Shown in pieces: positions 30,534-34,738 of a DNA stretch of 34,738 nucleotides. The position numbers were made by a program, and so were the translations under genes. Every line of letters begins with the position of its first letter. Position 1 is the stretch's first letter. The stretch comes from a virus. The stretch spans positions 1 to 34,738 of the IMG/VR virus record IMGVR_UViG_3300046812_000824; one strand, written 5' to 3'. The notes under the pieces were generated by a model that saw only the letters and a list, made by a program, of their open reading frames with translations, did not search any database and was not told where the DNA came from.

Positions 30534-30848
30534 ATGCTTAGTACAGAGATACTCTCCGCACTTAAAAAAGCAAACTTTCCTCTCAAGCGAATTTCTGACC
30601 TGCTTTCTGAAATTGGCCTGCCTGAGAGCGAAGAAGAGTACCAAAAACTCTTCCCCAATTCCTTCAAACTCGCCGGCAAGTGGTTTTTAGAACCCACAGT
30701 TGAACAGTTACTCGCCGCGCTCGGCGATGAGTTCAGACTTCTCGAACGAACCCCCTCGCATTGGACCGCCATGAACACATCCAAAGTCGGACGCGGCGAC
30801 TCTCCGCTTGCAGCCCTAGCAAATCTTTACTTGGAAGTGCAGAAATGA
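30534..30848 (+). CDS. Conserved phage hypothetical protein (104 aa)
   Basis: ATG 30534 chosen. The C-terminal stretch RLLERTPSHWTAMNTSKVGR then GDSPLAALANLYLEVQK is typical of a phage protein found across many phages. The N-terminal part is helical (STEILSALKKANFPLKRISD). TTGTCA with 17-base spacing to TATGCT overlaps the start codon, so the start or promoter may be off. It couples to the next gene by ATGA. Confidence 0.7.
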   Translation: MLSTEILSALKKANFPLKRISDLLSEIGLPESEEEYQKLFPNSFKLAGKWFLEPTVEQLLAALGDEFRLLERTPSHWTAMNTSKVGRGDSPLAALANLYLEVQK

Positions 30849-31201
30849 GCCAGTCTAAACACGACAAAATCTTGAAAGAGGTTTTCGCAAAAGCGGCCAG
30901 CCGGGGCTTCAAATTCAAACTTCCCAAGAACCTCACGAAGTTCTTTTCCGACCCCAAGAACTACTTTCACCTCGTTTTTTCCCGCGAGTTTGCCCAGGCG
31001 GTCTGGGGAGAGCGACTTGTCTGTAACTGCGCTCCGTTCCCAGAAGAAGAACGATGTGAATATTGGGACATTCAAGCTTGGGAATATCACTTGCAAAAAA
31101 TGGTCCTGTACAACGAGCCCTATTATTACCTCATTGAAAAATGGAAAGAGCGGCCAGTCACCCCGCATTTCCCGAAACAAATTACACGAAACAAAAAATG
31201 A
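30845..31201 (+). CDS. Hypothetical phage protein (118 aa)
   Basis: ATGA overlap with the previous gene. Rich in aromatic and basic residues (SDPKNYFHLVFSREFAQAVW, EYHLQKMVLYNEPYYYLIEK). Two Cys near GERLVCNCAPFPEEERCEYW. Not recognised. The ATG of the next gene overlaps its stop. Confidence 0.65.
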   Translation: MSQSKHDKILKEVFAKAASRGFKFKLPKNLTKFFSDPKNYFHLVFSREFAQAVWGERLVCNCAPFPEEERCEYWDIQAWEYHLQKMVLYNEPYYYLIEKWKERPVTPHFPKQITRNKK

Positions 31202-31350
31202 AACCACAGCAATTATTTTTCACTGACAAATATATTTTCGCCTTAATGCCAGATGGACGCTTATTTCAGGGCTTCATTCAAAACGTCTTCGGCAGTTTGG
31301 ACGACATTTCCAGACCCGTTTGGCATGAAGTTAAACTCCCAAATGAATGA
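31198..31350 (+). CDS. Small hypothetical protein (50 aa)
   Basis: ATGA overlap. MKPQQLFFTDKYIFALMPDG continues with RLFQGFIQNVFGSLDDISRP, a compact beta-type product. Coupling on both sides supports it. Not recognised. Confidence 0.65.
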   Translation: MKPQQLFFTDKYIFALMPDGRLFQGFIQNVFGSLDDISRPVWHEVKLPNE

Positions 31351-31800
31351 CCCAAGCTCAACCCTTCTTTCCAGCAGACCTTGCCGACGGCAAGGTTTGT
31401 GAAAACAAATTAGTCGAAAAGCTAAGGAGCTTGGGTTTCAATCCCCAAGTTAACCCCTGGCGGCTCTCTTGAACAACTCCGTAAATATGACGTAAAGGCC
31501 ACTCTCCCGCAGACAGGCGTTCAGATTACCTATGAGTGCAAGCGGGACCGGCTCACTCAAGAGACAGGCAATGTGGCAGTCGAGCATAAGGCGATTCTTC
31601 ACTCCCAGGCTGATTTCATCGTTTATCTCATTGACGGACGACCAGACCTCTACCAGATAGGCAGGCAGACCCTCATTGACTTGCTAAATGAAAATTGGAC
31701 TGGGGACAGGCGCTGGCATGTTTTACGAGGCGGCGAGTTCCACGACTGGATGACGCTTATTCCGGCCAGGGAATTTATAGGGATGTGTACTTCACTTTAA
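31347..31800 (+). pseudogene. Frameshifted nuclease-like gene (joined 31347-31453 / 31455-31800)
   Basis: Frame one (ATGA start) reads FFPADLADGKVCENKLVEKL, RSLGFNPQVNP and stops at 31472. The downstream frame is open to 31800 and reads PGGSLEQLRKYDVKAT, QITYECKRDR, KAILHSQADFIVYLIDG. Removing one C from the C4 run at 31454-31457 joins them in register. The joined product of about 150 residues looks like a PD-(D/E)XK or VRR-type nuclease (D-x-K in RKYDVKAT and E-x-K in YECKRD). The cause may be a real mutation, a programmed +1 shift or a sequence error. Confidence 0.65.
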
Positions 31801-31810
31801 TAAAAATTTG

Positions 31811-31823
31811 TGGATGGCATCCA
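31811..31823. terminator. Hairpin TGGAT/ATCCA, leftward terminator
   Basis: Five-base arms with a three-base loop. Read leftward it is followed by CAAATTTTTATT. It lies 50 bases downstream of the leftward gene at 31873 and near the end of the rightward nuclease-like gene. Confidence 0.5.
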
Positions 31824-31872
31824 GAGAATTTAAAAGACTGTGTTACCACCCGTTACTTAATAAAATAAGGTG

Positions 31873-32202
31873 TTAGAGTTTTTTTTGAAGGCTACCGTGA
31901 TGTGCGGCGCAGAGCAGAAGCAGGTTGGAAGTTAGAAGTTCCCATTGTTTCTTGGTCCAGTCTGGAACAAAAAGTTTTATTTCTGCTGAAGGCTTTTTTG
32001 AAAATGCAACTAGAGTGTGTGTCAAGCGGTTTTCCGCAATTCCACGTGGAACAGAATTAGGTTTTTTTTGAAAAGAGGATTCTCCGCGACCTCCTTTCCT
32101 CGCTGATTTTTTTTCAAGAACAGTGCGCACAAGGCCAGTTATCGCAGTCGCGAGGCTCACGATTGCTGTACCAAGTGCGATGCCCATCGGGTCCAAGTGC
32201 AT
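31873..32202 (-). CDS. Hypothetical protein (109 aa) with N-terminal hydrophobic segment
   Basis: ATG 32202 (MHLDPMGIALGTAIVSLA); an ATG at 32229 adds nine residues. A hydrophobic start leads to a basic linker (VRTVLEKKSARKGGRGE). The C-terminus (WELLTSNLLLLCAAHHGS) has a Leu-Leu-Cys-x2-His-His pattern reminiscent of the end of HNH nucleases, but no other HNH residues are seen. No SD. Divergent from 32246. Confidence 0.5.
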   Translation of the reverse strand: MHLDPMGIALGTAIVSLATAITGLVRTVLEKKSARKGGRGESSFQKKPNSVPRGIAENRLTHTLVAFSKKPSAEIKLFVPDWTKKQWELLTSNLLLLCAAHHGSLQKKL

Positions 32203-32245
32203 ACAGCCCAATTTTAATCCTACAAACAATTAATAAACAACAAAA

Positions 32246-32653
32246 ATGTTCATACGCAAAAAGGACTTGAACGACCTCAAGTCGAAGGCAGGAGCGGCCC
32301 CACAGCTTCAATCGCAAATGGCGCAGCTCACGCATCAGTTAAACGCTTACAAAGGACAGACAGGGCAACAGCTCGCCGCGCTGGAAAAGGAATTGGATTT
32401 TGAAGATACAGCAGTTTTTTCCCTACGCACAATGGAGCGCGCGTATCGAGCCCTACAAGGTCTCTCCGCTCCTGCAAAGCGCACCATCAAAACCGTAATC
32501 AAAGCCCTTGAATCTCGCCTCTCTGAGCAGGAGAAACTTACCCGCATGATTCTCGCCCACCTTGGAGTCGAGTACGCCAAGACGACCGAAGAGACCGGCA
32601 GCGGCACGCTGACGAAAGAAGTGCTGAGAAGAGCTAAACGCCAGGGTAAATGA
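32246..32653 (+). CDS. Coiled-coil protein (135 aa)
   Basis: ATG with A-rich leader, no SD. Helical and Gln/Lys-rich (KKDLNDLKSKAGAAPQLQSQ, LAALEKELDFEDTAVFSLRT). The C-terminal part (ALESRLSEQEKLTRMILAHL) is an amphipathic coiled-coil. Coupled to the next gene by ATGA. Not recognised. Confidence 0.65.
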   Translation: MFIRKKDLNDLKSKAGAAPQLQSQMAQLTHQLNAYKGQTGQQLAALEKELDFEDTAVFSLRTMERAYRALQGLSAPAKRTIKTVIKALESRLSEQEKLTRMILAHLGVEYAKTTEETGSGTLTKEVLRRAKRQGK

Positions 32654-32856
32654 GGGACATCGACCTTGAACAACTTCTAAAAAAGGCGATTGACCATGAA
32701 ATTGAGTTGGCTTGCGAGGAAGAACTCACTAAAGCCAAAGAGCGTATTGACCAGCGCAAGAGCGAAATCATTTCAGGAGTCGCCTTACGGGTTTCTCAAA
32801 TGGTCGAGATGCAATCCCTCGATAGGTCTTTAATCATCAAAATCATTAAGCAGTAG
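32650..32856 (+). CDS. Small charged helical protein (68 aa)
   Basis: ATGA overlap with the previous gene. Product MRDIDLEQLLKKAIDHEIEL, then CEEELTKAKERIDQRKSEII, is a charged helix that ends hydrophobic (SLIIKIIKQ). May form a complex with its neighbour. Not recognised. Confidence 0.6.
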   Translation: MRDIDLEQLLKKAIDHEIELACEEELTKAKERIDQRKSEIISGVALRVSQMVEMQSLDRSLIIKIIKQ

Positions 32857-32861
32857 CTCTT

Positions 32862-33296
32862 CTGAACCCCCGCCGCAAAAAATCTCCCCTTAAGCTGGCT
32901 AAAGAAAAAATAGACTCTCTCGCAAAGCAGCCGTCACTTAAATCCCTGCACGCAAGAGTCTGGGCCGCATGGAGCAAGTACCGAAGAAGCCGGGAAGCTG
33001 ACTTCTCAGGTTATACCGAGTGTTACACCTGTCGCAGAAAATACCCTTGGAAAGAGATGGACCTGGGGCATTACCACCACGGCAGGCTCGATTTTGATGA
33101 GATGAACACTCATCCGCAATGTGTACGCTGTAACAAATGGCTTCATGGCAACGCCGGCCCTTATGCTGAAAGGCTTATTCAGGATTACGGATTAAAGAAA
33201 GTCTTAGACCTTCGCCGCCGCGCCCAACCAATTCACAAATACACGATGCTGGAACTCTTGGCCCTTGAAGAACAATTAAAAGCAAAACTCAAATGA
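32862..33296 (+). CDS. ninG: NinG-like / HNH-type recombination protein, no canonical start
   Basis: The reading frame is open between a stop near 32850 and 33296 but offers no ATG, GTG or TTG until 33057, which would cut the zinc site off. The nearest possible start is CTG 32862. Motifs: YTECYTCRRKYPW, LGHYHHGRLDFDEM, and THPQCVRCNKWLHGN, matching the NinG/HNH pattern with Cys and His pairs. NinG helps resolve recombination in lambdoid phages. ATGA overlap with the next gene. Unusual start or an upstream frameshift is likely. Length 144 residues; the usual N-terminal zinc region of NinG is not seen. Confidence 0.65.
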   Translation: MNPRRKKSPLKLAKEKIDSLAKQPSLKSLHARVWAAWSKYRRSREADFSGYTECYTCRRKYPWKEMDLGHYHHGRLDFDEMNTHPQCVRCNKWLHGNAGPYAERLIQDYGLKKVLDLRRRAQPIHKYTMLELLALEEQLKAKLK

Positions 33297-33484
33297 ATTA
33301 CCCAACGCCCTGGCAAATTGCGAATGCTCATGGCCCAAGTTTCTTTATCAGCAACTGGTCTGAGAAAAACCCTAATCTACAACCGCATAAAGAAAACGCG
33401 GTAATTGTAATTTGGGAAAGAGAAATCGCCGCTCATCACATTGAACAACACATAGAGCAAATTGATTTAACACCGCCCAAATGA
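33293..33484 (+). CDS. Hypothetical protein (63 aa)
   Basis: ATGA overlap on both sides. MNYPTPWQIANAHGPSFFIS, then NAVIVIWEREIAAHHIEQHI. Mixed alpha/beta with several His. Not recognised. Coupling supports it. Confidence 0.6.
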   Translation: MNYPTPWQIANAHGPSFFISNWSEKNPNLQPHKENAVIVIWEREIAAHHIEQHIEQIDLTPPK

Positions 33485-33693
33485 TTATGGAAGAAAACAC
33501 AACCTACCGTCTCTCAGAAATCACGGTTAACGCCGATGAGCTGAGACGCATACGAGACGACCTGGACGAGCATCTCGCATCGGGCCTTTCGCTTTGGAGA
33601 CGAGTAGACCAATTAATTAAGCAGGGAACCGTTCCCTCAAGAAAACATGACACCAACACCGCCGCCAGCGAAGACGCCGGCAAAGAGCGTTAA
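33481..33693 (+). CDS. Hypothetical charged helical protein (70 aa)
   Basis: ATGA overlap with the previous gene. Helical and charged (NADELRRIRDDLDEHLASGL, SLWRRVDQLIKQGT). Overlaps the next gene by 47 bases. Not recognised. Confidence 0.6.
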   Translation: MIMEENTTYRLSEITVNADELRRIRDDLDEHLASGLSLWRRVDQLIKQGTVPSRKHDTNTAASEDAGKER

Positions 33694-33961
33694 GCTCGAA
33701 ATGACCGAGGAGCAGTTAAACATGATTGTTTACATGCTCGGAGCCATTGACCTACGAACAGACCCAGACACACTAACGGTCGCAATGGACCTGAGAAAGA
33801 AGCTTAAGAACGCCCTTGAAGTCTTCAAGCCGAAGAATAAGCCTAAGAAAGACCAGTACGGCAAAGTGATGAGCGATGAAGAAAAGGCCACTGCCCAACA
33901 AATTGCCGCACAGTCTCAGGACGCCAACGCAGAGAAATTAGCGCCTCCCCAAAATGCCTAG
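33647..33961 (+). CDS. Hypothetical protein (104 aa)
   Basis: ATG inside the previous gene. Pro/Lys start (PTPPPAKTPAKSVKL), then a helical region (EMTEEQLNMIVYMLGAIDLR, VAMDLRKKLKNALEVF) and a Lys-rich, Gln-rich tail. Convergent with the integrase, overlapping by 24 bases. Not recognised. Confidence 0.6.
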   Translation: MTPTPPPAKTPAKSVKLEMTEEQLNMIVYMLGAIDLRTDPDTLTVAMDLRKKLKNALEVFKPKNKPKKDQYGKVMSDEEKATAQQIAAQSQDANAEKLAPPQNA

Positions 33962-34738
33962 CCGTTGATGCTCTTCAATCAAATCTTGCCCCTGTAAATG
34001 GACGTAACGCATCGTGGTTGTGATGCTGCTATGGCCGAGCATTCGTTGCAGCTTAAACACATTCCCCCCTTGCCGAATGTAATCAGTTGCCATCGTGTGC
34101 CGCGCCGCGTGGACAGTTCGCCGGGGAGCCGGAATGCCGATAATCTTGCAGAGTTTTTTGACATCACGAAGCACATTGTTTCGCATTAATTCCCGACCGT
34201 CACGCGTGCAGAATACAAACCCAGTCCTCTCAGCGCAGAATTTCCAAAGGATTTTCCGCAGCTCTTGAGACATGGGAACAAGCCGGTGTTTATTGCCCTT
34301 TCCTTTGACCGAAATAAGCAGGTTGTCGAAATCTATGCACTCGACCCGTAAACCTATGCATTCTGAGACCCGCAGTCCGCAGTCAAAGATTAAGAGCAAC
34401 AGGACATGAATTCGCTTTTCTTTAGGACAGGGTTTGAAAGCTAGGATTTTCTTTATGCCGGATGTGCCGTAGATTGCGACAGGTTTTTCTTCCTCTTTAA
34501 GTTTGGACATTGAAAGGGAAGACTTGCACCACTTGAGATAGGCGTTCACAGCGCGGATTCGATTGTTGCAGGAAGCAGAGGAAAGACCTTTTTCCCGCAT
34601 CCGCACGACTAAGTCTGTCAGGTCGTCTTGTGTCGGGTTTTCATTACCGAGCCACTTGAAAGATTCGCCATACCAGCCGAGTGTGCGCTCAGAAACATTC
34701 TTGAGAAATTTCCGCTCTTTCAAAAATCGTTCAAACAT
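33938..34738 (-). CDS. Tyrosine recombinase (integrase)
   Basis: 266 residues; the start ATG is the last codon of the window. The SAM-like N-terminal domain (about 1-85) is followed by the catalytic domain with Arg123 (DCGLRVSE), Lys147 (VKGKGNKHR), His210 and Arg213 (VHAARHTMAT), His236 (MLGHSS) and Tyr245 (TTMRYVH), all present. It would integrate the phage at an att site and is why the phage is called temperate. The short length fits a compact phage or XerC-like integrase. Family call is strong; the attachment site was not found. Confidence 0.95.
   Translation of the reverse strand: MFERFLKERKFLKNVSERTLGWYGESFKWLGNENPTQDDLTDLVVRMREKGLSSASCNNRIRAVNAYLKWCKSSLSMSKLKEEEKPVAIYGTSGIKKILAFKPCPKEKRIHVLLLLIFDCGLRVSECIGLRVECIDFDNLLISVKGKGNKHRLVPMSQELRKILWKFCAERTGFVFCTRDGRELMRNNVLRDVKKLCKIIGIPAPRRTVHAARHTMATDYIRQGGNVFKLQRMLGHSSITTTMRYVHLQGQDLIEEHQRLGILGRR

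Noticed and set aside
30510-30538. Promoter TTGTCA-17-TATGCT
   Set aside because: The -10 overlaps the chosen start codon of 30534, so the gene could not be expressed from it; kept only as a note on a possible wrong start.
1-34738. Contig as a closed circle
   Set aside because: Joining the end to the start gives no usual YopX start before SLKRW, and no terminal repeat was seen.

Overview
The window is most of a tailed double-stranded DNA phage or prophage from an unidentified, probably uncultured bacterium. GC content looks near one half. Evidence for a phage is a complete morphogenesis block (terminase, portal, scaffold, capsid, adaptor, internal virion proteins), a lysis region, small replication and accessory genes, and a tyrosine integrase at the right edge. 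The gene order and the adaptor plus two large internal virion proteins suggest a short-tailed (podovirus-like) temperate phage. No tape-measure, sheath or tail-tube gene was seen. Strong Shine-Dalgarno sites at several accessory genes show a host with a normal anti-SD. No host can be named.

Layout. 1-1300: the end of a YopX-like gene, then two paralogous micro-genes for short membrane proteins, each behind an RBS hairpin, then a non-coding stretch. 1309-3508: a PD-(D/E)XK nuclease facing a CHC2/TOPRIM primase, with tail-to-tail overlap. 3679-5808: small genes on both strands, including a tightly overlapping leftward operon. 5900-21703: a rightward structural operon. 21700-24540: lysis region with small membrane proteins, a papain-like protein, a lysozyme-like protein and a C2H2 zinc-finger protein, broken by about 730 bases without a convincing gene. 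24686-34738: many small accessory genes (DUF932-like, DUF6378-like, possible ssDNA-binding protein, NinG-like nuclease, a frameshifted nuclease-like gene) and the integrase.

The most striking content is non-coding. The segments 22950-23665 and 29756-30052 can be folded by eye into many nested perfect helices, including an apparent H-type pseudoknot and a nine-base-pair closing helix. They look like large structured phage RNAs, comparable in style to the GOLLD and ROOL classes, though I cannot assign them to a known class. Smaller segments at 10281-10440 and 936-1308 may be further structured RNAs or leaders. All helices were found by eye, without energy calculation or covariation test, apart from the RBS hairpins, where the two copies differ by one compensatory base pair.

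Working together: the nuclease, primase, possible SSB and NinG-like protein suggest replication and recombination that rely on host polymerase and helicase. The structural operon packages DNA into a capsid decorated by several beta-rich proteins. The internal protein with an NPGN-type domain probably opens the cell wall at entry, and the lysozyme-like and holin-like proteins act at exit.
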